DNA from: Narthecium ossifragum
Taxonomy: Eukaryota; Streptophyta; Magnoliopsida; Dioscoreales; Nartheciaceae
Length of the DNA stretch: 64,000 nucleotides
Direction: 5' to 3'
Assembly: GCA_963920575.1 (NCBI GenBank)
Contig: OY986972.1
Location: 11,234,010-11,298,009 of the forward strand
Shown piece by piece: positions 45,344 through 56,440 of this stretch (its first letter is position 1; each line of letters begins with the position of its first letter). The notes under the pieces were generated by a model. That model saw only the letters and a program-made list of their open reading frames with translations. It was not told the origin of the DNA and ran no database searches. Made by a program: the position numbers and the translations under genes.

Positions 45344-46361
45344 TGAAGCTCTAAGAGGGGGGGTTTATCTTAGGCTTTAAACAATAAAATCAATTAAGAA
45401 AATCTGAGTAGGAGGAGTCTAATCAAATAATATGCTTGCAATGATAAGAGAAGAAAATCTATATTAAAGCAAGGATGATAAGAGATGAGAGATAGAGAGA
45501 TTGCACTAGATTTTATAGTGGTTCGACAAACCTTGCCTACGTCCACTCTCTCAAGGCACTTCTTGAGGTTCCACTACTTGCAAGACCTCTTACAAGTTGT
45601 CCACCAAGCTTCCGGGTGCTTGGCAACCTATCCAACCAAGCTTACGGGTGCTTGGCAACCTTACAATCTCTCCAAGCTCTCTCTTGGATATTTCTCTCAA
45701 GGTCTACTTCACACTTGAAGTAGTTTTACAAAGGTTTAGCTCACTAATAAGAGATAGAAACTTGCTAGAATATGATTACAATAATCCCTTAGCTCCCTCT
45801 AAGTTTCAGCCAAGTTTGCTACAACTTCCCTTTTATAGCTGAGCTTCAAAGCCCTCCAAATAGCCTCCCAACGGCTAGTTTTTGTTCCTACAATGGCTCT
45901 TTAACGGCTCTTTTCTGGGCTCACGGTCGACCGTCGCATCGTCCGTGACATCATCCGCCAGGCTTTCCTTGAGCCACAGTCGATCCACCTATCGACCGTC
46001 AAGCCTCACGGTCGACCGTCCCATCGACCGTGACATCGTCCATCAGGCTCTGTTGCGAAAACCGCTTCCCAGGGTCGATGCACCGATCGACCGTCGCTCC
46101 TTTGAGCCAAGTCACATAGGCCACGGTCGATCGGTCCATCGACCGTCAGTCTATTTTCCCAAGAACAACTTCCGCAGTCGATCCACGCACCAACCGCCAT
46201 TCCCCACGGTCGATCTATGCATCGTCCGTCGCATCGACCGTCAGTACAAAAACTCATTAAATATGATTTTAATGCTTTCCAAATTAAGGGATAATAATAT
46301 TAAATCATTGTTTTATCATCAAACATATATTGACTTTATCAAAACAATATCTGGGCTAACA
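45344..46361 (-). mobile_element. 5' LTR of the gag-only element
   Basis: 1018 bp. TATA at 45510-45517; GGTCGACC array 45920-46245 lacks one CACATCGACCGT-type unit present in the partner LTR. A 20-30 base duplication (CAAGCTTxCGGGTGCTTGGC) differs slightly between the two. Confidence 0.9.
45920..46245. repeat. GGTCGACC array in Sirevirus-like LTR
   Basis: Partner of 43125-43465 with one unit fewer. Shared module at about 46041-46096. Confidence 0.9.
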
Positions 46362-47780
46362 CACCCCCCTCTCCTCCCTCTCGCATCATCATTGACCTCT
46401 CTGCGATTGGCGTTAGCGTCGTGGTCGGCGGCGCTGTGGCAGAGGAGGCGCTGAAGAACGACTTGTACATGGTTTGGTGGACAGTGAGAGAGGGATTGGC
46501 GGTGGAGAAAAGAAAGTCGACGGGAGGGGAGAAAGGCCGGCGAGTCGACGGCGAGGACCTTTGGGCTTGGCGGTAGTGAAGGTAAGCATCGCGGCATCTC
46601 CCTCTTCTCCTCTTCCTTTTTATTCCTTCTCTCTTTTTCTCCTCTTTCGGCAACCTCTCCGTCGAGTTCTTTGGTGGAGAAGGAGAAGAACCGTCGAGGG
46701 CTTTGGGCCCGCGTCGACCTCACCCCACGCCATCGGCCACTCCCAACCCGCCGTCTTCGCCGATTGCTGCCCAGCCCCCGATCTCCGTCGTCCTCTCGCC
46801 AAGCAGGTCACCGCCACCGTCGCTTTCCATCTCCTCAGCGAATGCCATTCTCCGACGTGGGCCTCGCCCCGGTCTTGCTCCCATCGGCATCTTTCCATTG
46901 TCTAGCAGAGACGGGCGCTCGACATCTATGGCAAGCTCCGAGGCCGTGACCCGAGCCCCATTCGCCTGGCAGAGACGGACGCTCGACGTTGTGGCAAGCT
47001 TCGAGGGCGTGATCGGGCCGGTGAAGATGGGCGCTGGTGCTCGGCATCGAGGCGGAGGAGTTCGACGTTGGTGTGTGAGATTGGTTGGCGTCGTCCCTGG
47101 CTCTGAGAGAAATAGAGGTGGCCTCATGAGGTCACACTGACCTCGCGCAGACCCAGACGGTGCTATGCGACCAGCTGATAAGCCGGTGACTGAATCCAAC
47201 GAGGTAGTGTTCGTCTGGGTCGTTGGTCCATTTTTTTGGGTTTCTTGGGATTTTTTGGTGGAGGGTTGATGGAATTTTTTTATAAAGATTGGTTTTTGGG
47301 ATGATTTGGTTGTAATTTTGGATGTTTTGATAGATTGGCTTGGTTGATTGGTTGCATTTCTTCAATTTTTGATTCTGATCGTTTTCTTGGGTATAAGTAG
47401 GGTTAAAGTGGGTTTCTTGGTCCACTCTAGCTTTTGAATGATTGAATGCACAAATTGTTTTTAGTGGTGAAAAGGGGTGACATTGTGAGGTCGGCCGGCC
47501 TCGAGCTTGGTATGGTTGGAAACAAGAGAAAGGGGGGAAGGAGATGAGGAGAAATGGTAGTGGCGTTGTGACTGTGCTACCTTTTTTTAGCATTATTTGA
47601 GTAGGGATCCAATGGCTAAGACACTATTGGGTTTTGTAATTCTCGAATAAAAAGATCTACTCCTCTAGATAAATGGATATTGTAAATCTTCACTTTCGAA
47701 CAACTGCTTAGACATTAACCAACTTATAAATCAGAAAAAAAAATTATAATATCCGTGTCGTAGGCACGGGTATTTACTAG
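46362..47780 (+). mobile_element. Non-autonomous Helitron
   Basis: Ends CTAG at 47777-47780 before T, 7 bases after a hairpin (CCGTG 47753-47757, CACGG 47765-47769). On the right is Sirevirus-like internal sequence, on the left the end of the gag-only element's LTR, so the element lies between. The 5' end is not well defined; the C-rich start near 46362-46380 (TCTCCTCCCTCTCGC) is a candidate. GC-rich 46400-47160, AT-rich after. One plus-strand frame reads IIIDLSAIGVSVVVGGAVAE then EALKNDLYMVW (about 46389-46480), which looks like real protein, possibly a captured exon. No helicase. Confidence 0.65.
47753..47780 (+). terminator. Helitron 3' hairpin and CTAG end
   Basis: CCGTGTCGTAGGCACGGG, then TATTTACTAG. 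The stem-loop matches the minus-strand end at 61089-61115. Confidence 0.75.
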
Positions 47781-48997
47781 TCTATTTATATGTGATGATA
47801 AAATATCTATTGCTGCCCCTAAATCTATGCATCCATTTCTTTGATAAAAGGTGTTCTAAGATGAATACTAAGGATGCATACCAGCCATATGATGTTGAAA
47901 GTTCTATCCATGATATTATGATAAGATAATTTATCTTTTAGTATAATTTCTTCTTTTACTAATATCATGATTGGTAATAATAGATCATATCACAACGTTT
48001 TCTCCCCCTATGGCATCATCAAAAAGTGGGGATGGTGTAAGAGAAAAAGATTTTGATCACTAATGAAGGCTTGATATCAAATACTTAGGATACCAAAAGA
48101 AGTAGAGAATATATTTAAAAACAATATTTAAACCCATTCAAATAAAGTACTCCCCAAACATAAGTTCCTTTATCTCCCTCAAATACAAATTATTTGAAAA
48201 ATAATTTTTAAAATGAGATGCGATGAAAAATTTTATGAAAGAATGTGACACAACCAGTGGCGGTCGACCTTCAAAGGTTCACGGTCGACCGTTGAGTACG
48301 ATTTGAGCACTACATGAAATATTGCGTAGTCACGGTCGATCCAAGTGAACTCACAGTCGACCGTTACTTCTAGAAAATGAATTTTGAAATTTAATATAAA
48401 ATGATTTTTGAATCAATAATCTCATGAAATTTTGCATACACATGTAATTGAATATTATGAGCTAAAACAGGTCATTAAACATGGAATTCATGCATTTAAT
48501 CAAAGATATGGCACATGAGTGTACGTGTGGGAAAATGAGCATTTAGAACTCACATACCACTTTTCCATTGCATGAAAACACTTGAAGAATTTGAGGCTTA
48601 TGGTGCATACAAGTCACAATATCTCATAAGAGATGATTAAAGTTCATTTCAAATCAGTAAGCATTATAATGCAAAATATGACCATATGACCTCTTTTAAA
48701 CTCAATCAAGAAACACGATTTTAACCAAGATTAAATCTTTTCAAGGATTCATTTTTAAATCAATCATAGGATAAAATTCACTATATCAAATGAAAATGGA
48801 GGAACAAAACTTCATACCATTGGAGGAATCAATTGATGACTATTTAGCTCACCTCCTTTTCTTGGAAACATTTTCTTGTCCTCACCATATGCCTTAAGCA
48901 TCCACCATCAAGATATCACTTTTTTTTCTTTTTGAATTTGTCTTGACAAATGCATCTCAAGCATCCCTAACACAAATCATGTCTTGATTTTTGGTAC
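47781..48997 (-). other. Noncoding internal region of Sirevirus-like copy 3
   Basis: AT-rich, collinear with 43600-44226 at its left end (GATGATAAAAT..CATCC). Holds a small group of CGGTCGACC units (48255-48365). The expected polypurine tract and 3' LTR are missing where the Helitron abuts. Confidence 0.7.
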
Positions 48998-50730
48998 TCA
49001 AATCTTCTTGGGTCCACTATCGTTAGTTCTTGAAATGTGCATATAAGATGAATGCTTTAGAATCCGAAACGTGTTAGCACTTGCATTCTTCATTAAATAG
49101 CAATTAGGAGCAATATGTCCTATTTTACAACAATAGTGACAAGTAGGTGCATTTACAAATCTAGGAGGATGAGATGATGCTTTAACAAAGCTTGTCTTCT
49201 TGAGATTATTCACCTTCCTAGAATTATAGCCAATTCCATTCTTGTTCAATGAACTACGTTGGCTATCAAGGATCTCATTAAGTATGATCTTACTCTTCAT
49301 AAACTTAGAAAGAGTAATTTTCAAATCATTATTTTCAAGAGTGAGATCCCTTTTTGATTCTCTCAAAATGATGATTTGCTTTTGTAAGTTACTTGAGTTA
49401 TTTTGTAAAATGTCATGCTCACATTTGCAATTTTCAAGTTCTTTTCTAAGTGAGGCATGATCATCATTAGATGTCTTACTCATCATGCATTTGTTTTCAT
49501 TTTCCAATAAGTCAATTCTATGCATGGCGTCTAGTTTTTCTTCTTCTAACTTCTTCAAGTCCTTACATGAAGCATAATATTTCTTTCTAAGGAACTTGAA
49601 ATCTTTAGCTAAGGAATGATAAGCTTCAAAAAGTTCATCAAAACCTAGCTCATCATTTACCCCATGATCTTCTTCCTTGTCCCCGATGGCCATTAGACAA
49701 ATATTTGCCTTTTCTTGCTCTTTTTCATCGGAGGAAGAATCCTTATCGCTTTCACTCCAAGTTGCCACCATGCCTTTCTTTTTCTTGAAATTCTTCTTTG
49801 TTGGCTTCTTGAGTCGAGGGCAATCGGGTTTGTAGTGTCCGGGCTTTCTACACTCATAACATATAATGTTATTTGAATTTGATGAGGTAGAGTTTGATTT
49901 TTCACCTTCGGAGGTTTTCTTCTTGAAATTTTTCTTTCCTCCTTGATGATTGAGTATCCTTTTGATTTTTCTTGTGATTGATGCCAATTCTTCATCGCTT
50001 GAATCCGATTCTTCATCACTTGAACTTGATGAATCTTGGTATGATGACTTGAATGCAACCGATTTTTCTTTCTTCTCTCCTTTATTGTTGCTCTTCTTCA
50101 AGCTCATCTCATAGGTCATGAGTGAACCCATGAGCTCATCAAGTGATAGCTTGGAAAGGTCTTTGGCTTCTTCAATCGCCGTCACCTTGGGATCCTATGC
50201 TTTAGGTAGACACCTAAGTATCTTTCTTACAATTTCATCATTAGCATAAGATTTGCCAAGAGATTGAAGCATATTTAAAATGTTATTGAAGCGTGTAAAC
50301 ATTTCACTAATGAACTCATTTTCCTTCATGCTGAACAATTCATAATCATGAACAAGCATACTTATCCTAGTCTCCTTAATTTGGTTGGTTCCCTCATAAC
50401 TAATTTCAAGCTTCTCCCATATTTCCTTGGCCGATTTACAACTTGAAATCCTACTAAATTCATTAGGGCTCAATGCATAAATAAGAAAACATTTTGCTTT
50501 AGCATTGGTTTCCAATTTCTTTATGTTGGATGGAGTGTACTCACTCTTAAGTTGGGTACTTCCTTTCCTTCATGTATTTTACTAGGAATAAATGGTCCAT
50601 CCTCAATAGTAAGTCAAGCTTCATAGTCTAAGGATTGGATAAAAATTTCCATCCTAGTCTTCCAATAATTGTAATTTTCTCCATTAAAGTAGGGAGGCCT
50701 ATTGGTAGATTCTCCTTGTTGGTTTTCCAT
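48998..50730 (-). pseudogene. Sirevirus-like gag, copy 3 (broken)
   Basis: Most complete gag of the group. Start ATG at 50728-50730: MENQQGESTNRPPYFNGENY. A TGA follows QSLDYEA (near 50610), then a frameshift near 50550. Open again 50515-50195 (METNAKAKCFLIYALSPNEF..VRKILRCLPKA), and a TAG replaces the Trp of PKxWDPK at about 50190. From 50185 to 48998, 395 codons are open: VTAIEEAKDLSKLSLDELMG, acidic Ser-rich spacer, knuckle CYECRKPGHYKPDC (residues 109-122), a long coiled-coil-like part (LEEEKLDAMHRIDLLENENK), second knuckle CHYCCKIGHIAPNC (about residue 350), stop after NDSGPKKI. No pol follows. Confidence 0.88.
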
Positions 50731-50780
50731 CTATACCTAGGATCCTCTAGGGTCGTTAAACCTCGAATATAGAGACGAGG

Positions 50781-50792
50781 CTCTGATACCAA
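50781..50792 (-). promoter_or_regulatory. Primer binding site, initiator tRNA-Met
   Basis: TTGGTATCAGAG on minus, next to the LTR at 50794. Confidence 0.9.
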
Positions 50793-50793
50793 T

Positions 50794-51658
50794 TGAAGCT
50801 ACAAGGGGGGTGAATTGGACTCTTTTGCGGAAATACAGTAGATGAAAACCAAGATAGAAAGCTAGAAGACTAGTATGCTTGTTTAGATGTGAAAATTATA
50901 AATAAAGCATGTAATGAAGGATAAGAGAAAGAGTTAGGAGACTTGCACCAGATTTTATAGTGGTTCGGCAAACCTTGCCTACGTCCACTCTCTCAAGGGC
51001 CTCCTTGAGGTTTCACTACTTGTAATTCTCCCTTCCAAGTTTTCCCACCAAGCTTCCGGGTGCTTGGCAACCTTACAAATCCTCCAACAACTGTTGGAGG
51101 TTCCCCTCAAGCTTACAGGTGCTTAAGAACCTTACAAATCATTCCAACTCTTGGACATTTCTCACAAAGTCTACTTCACAACTTGAAGTATGTTTACAAA
51201 GGTTTAAGCTCTCAAAAGAAGACTAAACCTTGTTACAATGTAAACTAATATCTCCCTTAGTCTTACACCAAGTTTGATGCATCTTCTCATATATACTTTA
51301 GTTTTAGGGCCTCAAAAAATAGCTTCCAACAACTTTTTTCTGTTTCTACAACAGATCTTTAACGGCTGGTTTCCTGGCTGACGGTCGATTCATGCATCGT
51401 CTGTCATGTATAAAAACTCAGCCTTTTTGAGCCACGGTCGATCCATGCATCGTCCGTCACGCCTCACCATCGACCGTGACATCGACCGTCACATCGTCCG
51501 TCAGGCTCTGTTAAGAAAAAGGCTTCCCACTGTCGATGCTCCGATCGACCGTCGCTTCTTCACTTTCCTTCAAAATGCTCCACAATCGATCCACGGATGC
51601 ATCCGCCAATCCCACGGATGATGCACGGATGCATCCGCCACTCCCACGAATGATGCAC
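50794..51658 (-). mobile_element. 5' LTR of Sirevirus-like copy 3, inner part
   Basis: Begins TGAAGCTACAAGG. Split at 51658 by a solo Tekay LTR and continues at 54002-54170; total about 1.03 kb. The first 100 bases differ from the copy 2 LTR, so a different subfamily. TATA 50952-50959 on minus. Array about 51380-51650 with the shared module at 51498-51554. Confidence 0.88.
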
Positions 51659-54001
51659 TGTCACACCCCGACCCAGAAAACCCATCCAGGACGGGGCGTG
51701 AGGGTTCCTATCACTATTCATCTTCAATTGGCGCGATACAAAGCGGAAAAGACGGATAATTTAAACAATTGTATTCCAGAGGTGAACAGATTTTCAATTC
51801 ATATAACATCAGTTGTATAGTTACAAAATTCCATTCTAATACTTCCAATGTAAAGATATAATACAAGATCCCAAAAGTCCTTGAAATAGTTACAACACAT
51901 ATCAAAAAGGTACAATAGATAATCTTCCAACAACCTCAAGCGCCTCTGGATGTACTCGCGCCGCCAAAGGCCGATCCAGCCGGCTCCACGGAAGAAGAAC
52001 TGCCGCCTGCACCTGCAAACGCAACCCGGGTAGGAGTAAGCGATAAGCTCAATAGGGTTCTACTCTACGACACACAAAAGGGAGGAAAACAACAACAGTG
52101 TTGTCTCCCAGCTCAAGTCTAACGAATGCCACGGGTCCCACAACCCTGTCGATGTCCCAAGGGTTCCTGCCATGAAACCTCTCTCCTGAACATGTTACCA
52201 GGAGGCCACGAAACAGTAACATGCAGGATTACCCTTACCCAAGCAGGAATACCATGCCTTGGGGAACCACGTCGGGAACACATCAACACCCATCCTTAGC
52301 ATTTGGCCTTGGAAGACAACACGACCTCTAAACCTCGAACATTGATCAGAGCCAACTATCGCAAATCCTCAACACATGAGATTCAGATTCACCCCAGCCA
52401 CGGCCCTAAGGCTAGATCCGAGCTACCCGAGAGCCTCGGATCGGCGACCCAAACCATCGCCCGCCTAACCTCAAATGCCTCTAAGGCACACAATGCGTGA
52501 ACCTATGCAAACATCTATCCTAGATGTCTCTATATGCCACATCATCAGTTTCAGGTTCACAGATATACAATAGTCCTCGGCACTCGCCGGCAAGAGGCTA
52601 AGGTTCCACAATTCCTCATTAGCTAGTACTCATAGCTAGCTAATGGCTAAGCACATAATTAAGCAATTAGCTACAACCAAACATGTATTAAATGCAATCG
52701 AAACCATAGGTTTTCCCAAAAAGGAAAGAATACTCAAATCGATCCTCAAACCTGATGGAAATCCTTTGAAAACTCCATAAAAACCACATACATACTTCCC
52801 AATATGTTTAGATACTAATCACAAATCAAATCCATCCAAGAAAGGCCAGAAAACCAAGTTCAAGGGCCCACGGACGATGTCACGGTCGATCCAGCGATCG
52901 ACCGTGAGACCAAGGCGAAGAAAACCAAGGGCGACAGTCGATCCACTCATCGACCCTGAGAAGCCCAAAACCAAACAGCGCCTGACGGTCGATGCGACGG
53001 TCGATCCGACGGTCGACCGTCAGGTGAATGGCGAAAAGGAGAAGATCCCGCGGTCGATCCATGCATCGACCCTGGGAGACTAAAATCCCGACAGAGCCCG
53101 ACGGTCGATCCGACGGTCGACCGTCAGGCTCAGAAAGCGCAAATGAATACTTGACGGTCGATGCACCGATCGACCGTCGAGCCTTAGGCACGGTTCATCA
53201 AAACAGTGCCGGAAATCCAATTCTTTGGATTTCAAGGATCAAATCAAGTTGGAAAACAATGAGATTTTGCAAGCAAGGGTAATTCTCGATGGGGAATCCA
53301 ATGGTATAAAGAAATCACATTTTTGACGGTTAAATCTCCTATCTAGGTCCAAATGGGCGAAAACCGACAAAAAGACGATAATATGGAAACTAACCATTAG
53401 AATACCGAATTCGCAACGTAGGAATACAGGAATTGAGCTACACCACATGTGCAAAGAGCTAGAAAGCATTCTAATAAGTATTACAACAGTGAAAGGGCAA
53501 TAAACCTATCCTAGGAGAACCCGATCCTAAGATCGAGGTAGAAACACTTACTTGAGTAAGTAGGGTAGCTCCTCCACGCGTCCAACTAGTCAAGCCGCCA
53601 AGATCCGCGCTCCGAAAGCCGCGTCTCCGAGCCCTAGCTCAGCCAAAGGAGAGAGAGAAGGAGAGAAAACGATAGGAGAGAGAAGGAAAGAGAAAGAAAG
53701 GGACAGGGCTTATATAGAAAATCCAGATCTATCTCAGCCGTCCGATTCGATCTTTCCCGATCGAGCTCTGATCTTCCGATCAGACGCACCCTAGAGATTC
53801 TAATCAAGCACATACATTAATCCAAGTCAGTGTGTGAAACGCGGGTTTGAAACCGACCACCAGAGGGCATATTTACCAAAATGCCCCCGGGGTCCAAACC
53901 GCCATACGATCGCCCGATCGTACTCGACGCGGAACCAAACCAACAGAAAACCGGCTCTCGACCCACGCGGTCGAGTCAGGTCAGAGGGACGGGCCCTCAC
54001 A
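51659..54001 (-). mobile_element. Solo Tekay LTR, second subfamily
   Basis: 2343 bp, plus-strand TGTCACACCCCGACCC..GGGCCCTCACA. Perfect target duplication TGCAC (51654-51658 and 54002-54006). Same subfamily as 58927-61088 by its CTATATAAGCC promoter (about 53705-53717), and by an array of CGGTCGAT/ATCGACCG units (52870-53190) where the first subfamily has GATCGATC units. The shared module is at about 53050-53110, on minus. Confidence 0.93.
52870..53190. repeat. GGTCGACC array in Tekay LTR (subfamily 2)
   Basis: About thirteen CGGTCGATCC, ATCGACCGT and CGGTCGACCG units. Confidence 0.9.
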
Positions 54002-54170
54002 TGCACGGATGCATCCGCCAATCCCACAGATGTATCCGCGCATCGACCGTCAACTCAATAATATCTCAAATATGAAAGTTAAAAGCTTGTTATCCACATA
54101 TATTTTGTCACATATATATTTTAACATTTAGGAACATATTGGCATCATCAAAACACAATTAGGACTAACA
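54002..54170 (-). mobile_element. 5' LTR of Sirevirus-like copy 3, outer part
   Basis: After the TGCAC duplication the LTR continues to ..ATTAGGACTAACA at 54170. Confidence 0.88.
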
Positions 54171-54640
54171 GGTTCGTCCGTCTATAAAATCGACGTGACC
54201 TTCTTCTTTAATCCTTTTGAAATCCGCCGTTCCTGACCTCAGATATGGCTGGATTTGGAAGAGGTTGAGGGCGATCTTAGGCTTTGTAGCTGGGATTGAA
54301 GCTACTCTAGTCGAGGTAGGGATCCTACCTACTTGCTTTTCCGGTTTTGTGGAGTTTGGTAGAGTTTTTCGACAGTATTTCTCGCCGGTCGGTCGCCGGA
54401 GAACCCAACGGGATCGATCGTTTTTTAGGAAGGATCGATCATTTTTGGGACGTCATGCCTGGCCTGTGCATGATTGATCTTCTAGTGGAAGAAGATCGAT
54501 CTTTTGCTTGGCGGCATGGACGAGGTCCTTGGTCACGAAGGTGATCGATCTTTTTGGAGGGAAGATCGATCCTCTTTTGCTTGACAAGGATGGAACTCCC
54601 CATTTGCAAAGAAGATCAATCCCTTCTTGGAAAGGTCCTA
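54171..54640 (+). mobile_element. Tekay LTR fragment, plus strand
   Basis: Matches the inverted LTR at 20780-21390 read on the other strand: TGAAGCTACTCTAGTCGAGG, GGTAGGGATCCTACCTAC, GCCGGAGAACCCAACGGGAT. Contains GATCGATC units at 54410-54625. Both ends truncated. Confidence 0.8.
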
Positions 54641-54775
54641 GGGCTAGATCCGGGGTTCTGGGCTACCCGAGAACCCCGGATCAAGGATAGAATCCATCAC
54701 CTACCACCTAGCCTGATGCCTCTAATGCAAGCAAATGCATGCAATGCTCATGCGTACATTTAATAGATCAGGACA
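54641..54775 (-). mobile_element. Tekay LTR fragment, minus strand, first part
   Basis: Contains GTCCTAGGGCTAGATCCGG and ends in the GCATGCAATGC landmark, then continues at 55753 after the miniature element. Confidence 0.75.
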
Positions 54776-54906
54776 TGTCGCACCCCGACCCGCAAAAGCC
54801 CAACCGGGTCGGGCAACACGAACCGAAACCTAATGTAACGCGGAAAAAGTTGGCGAGGGTTCGCGTCGCCCGACCCGGTTGGGCTTTCGCGGGTTGGGGC
54901 GCGACA
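54776..54906. repeat. Palindromic LTR-end fusion
   Basis: Begins TGTCGCACCCCGACCCGCAA and ends with its near-perfect inverse ending GGGGCGCGACA; arms of about 45 bases, spacer about 40. A partial copy with the same inner junction (GCGAGGGTTCGCGTCGCC) is at 55454-55541. Confidence 0.85.
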
Positions 54907-55229
54907 GCTAAGGATCCAATCAAACACACATATCAATCCAAGCTCGTGTGTGCACAACGCGGGTGTGAAACAAATCGACAAGACGCAATTTACCAAATTG
55001 CCCTTACGGTCCAAGAAACAATGTGATCCACCGGATCGCGCGCTAGACGCAAAGCAATCAAACGAGCCACGGATCCGACCCAGCCGGTTGACCCAGGAGT
55101 AGAGGGACAGGTTCTCATATCCTAATACCCTTAAAGGAAATCTCGTCCCGAGATTCGATAAGGGTAGGGCTCGAAAACGAAAACAACGCCTAACAGGATA
55201 CTACAAAGCGGTTAAGGGTACCTGTTGAT

Positions 55230-55453
55230 GGGACACTGATGCTGAAGTCAACCCGCCCGCCTCTACTGGCCTCCATTGCTACTGCCACGGCCTCCGCCTC
55301 GTAGCGTCATGCACTCTCGGCGATCGTGTTCCGGCTGGCCACACTGATAGCACAAACGCGGCCCTGGGTCCGGCCGGCCTGCACCCAGTCCCGCCTGATC
55401 CGCTCTCTCCGCAAGGGGCAGTCTCTTCAGAAATGCCCCAGCTGCCCGCACCC
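55230..55453 (-). pseudogene. Tekay gag zinc-knuckle scrap
   Basis: Minus-strand frame with CYQCGQPEHDRREC, a full CX2CX4HX4C knuckle, preceded by a decayed one (FGCGQLGHF, stop, RDCP). It joins directly to pol 3' flanking sequence at about 55215, so everything from protease to integrase has been deleted. Confidence 0.82.
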
Positions 55454-55752
55454 AAAGCCGGAACCTAATGAAACGCGGAAAAAGTTGGCGAGGGTTCGCG
55501 TCGCCCCGCCCGGTTGGGCTTTCGCGGGTCAGGGCGCGACAACTAAGGATCTAATCAAACACATATCCATCCAAGGTCATGTGTGCACAACGCGGGTGTG
55601 AAACAAACCGACAAGACGCAATTTACCAAATTGCCCTTGCGGTCCAAGAAACAATGCCATCCACCGGATCACTCGCTCGTTGCGAAACAATCAAACGAGC
55701 CACAGGTCCGACCCAGCCGATCGACCAAGGAGTAGAGGGAAAGGTCCTCACA

Positions 55753-56440
55753 AGAAATGCAACAGTATGTCATACATAATACAAGGCTAGGCATAGCCTA
55801 TGGCTCGCCAAGGGGTAAACATGCATAAAGCAGATAAAGGTCTAAACTACAATAATCCAATATTATAACGACGCCCACGGGCCGTAAACAAGCAAAAACA
55901 CATTCAATCAAAATTTTGGCATTACGACGACGTCCACAGCCATCAACCGTAATTTCTACAACGTGGGCACAACCCCGGCCACACAATCATCAATCAACAA
56001 CAAATATAATAAACAACAACTAGGGCACAGCTTCGGCTGATTCAATTATCTAAACATCCCTAGGGGCATGACTCCCTTGGTTCAACCACGAGCCCCACAC
56101 GGCCTTAAGCAAATATAAATTACATAAGCAGATAACACACTACAGTTTGAATGAAAAGCTTCTAAGCACGGGAAATCGGCGAAGGAATACACGGAGTATA
56201 ACACACAGTAAAACCCAATCCATTAGCCCGAGACTTGGCATTTAAATATACTATCATGACCCAAATTACAAAAACACATTAGAAATACATGCTCATTACA
56301 ATAATCCAAATCACTTATAATTAATAGGCATACTTCACAATCTAATTGCTAACTAGAGAAGGGTTTTGCAACTAACTAATTAGGCCAAAATTGAGGTAAT
56401 TAAGTATACAAAGATCATTACATTGAACATGTTAACCTAG
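55753..56440 (-). mobile_element. Tekay LTR fragment, minus strand, second part
   Basis: AGAAATGCAACAGTATGTC.. continues the LTR of 54641. Its right part matches the plus-strand subfamily at 33100-33250 in reverse (CTAATTGCTAACTAGAG.., GGCCAAAATTGAGGTAATTA). Cut at 56440 by Athila copy 2. Confidence 0.78.

Larger units (their letters stand above)
42544..46361 (-). mobile_element. Gag-only Sirevirus-like element (TR-GAG type)
   Basis: 3818-bp element on the minus strand. 5' LTR 45344-46361 (1018 bp), primer site 45331-45342, gag, noncoding 43578-44226, polypurine tract (AAAAAGAGGGAGAT on minus, about 43578-43591), 3' LTR 42544-43577 (1034 bp). No protease, integrase or RT. The LTRs are nearly identical over most of their length by eye, apart from a G-run, a short duplication and a short deletion in the array, which suggests recent movement with enzymes supplied by another element. 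LTR ends on minus are TGTTAGCCC..GAGCTTCA. I could not find a matching target duplication (ACCTT / CACCC). Confidence 0.85.
54776..55752 (-). mobile_element. 977-bp miniature Tekay derivative
   Basis: Between two pieces of one minus-strand LTR lies a compact unit. In minus order: a short LTR (55752-55454: normal LTR start of about 210 bases, then an inverted LTR end), a gag zinc-knuckle scrap, the pol 3' flank (55116-55215), and a second short LTR (55115-54776) of the same build, this time with the true LTR end. Both short LTRs lack the same ~2 kb, so the deletion predates or was copied through reverse transcription. Flanks GGACA / AGAAA are at best a decayed duplication. Confidence 0.65.

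Noticed and set aside
42539..46366. Target duplication of the gag-only element
   Set aside because: ACCTT and CACCC do not match, perhaps because a Helitron and a gap border it; not claimed.
46474..47199. Several overlapping open frames on both strands in the Helitron
   Set aside because: High GC makes stops rare; the frames overlap on both strands, with Arg/Pro/Ser-rich products. Only the short IIIDLSAIGVSVVVGG stretch looks protein-like.
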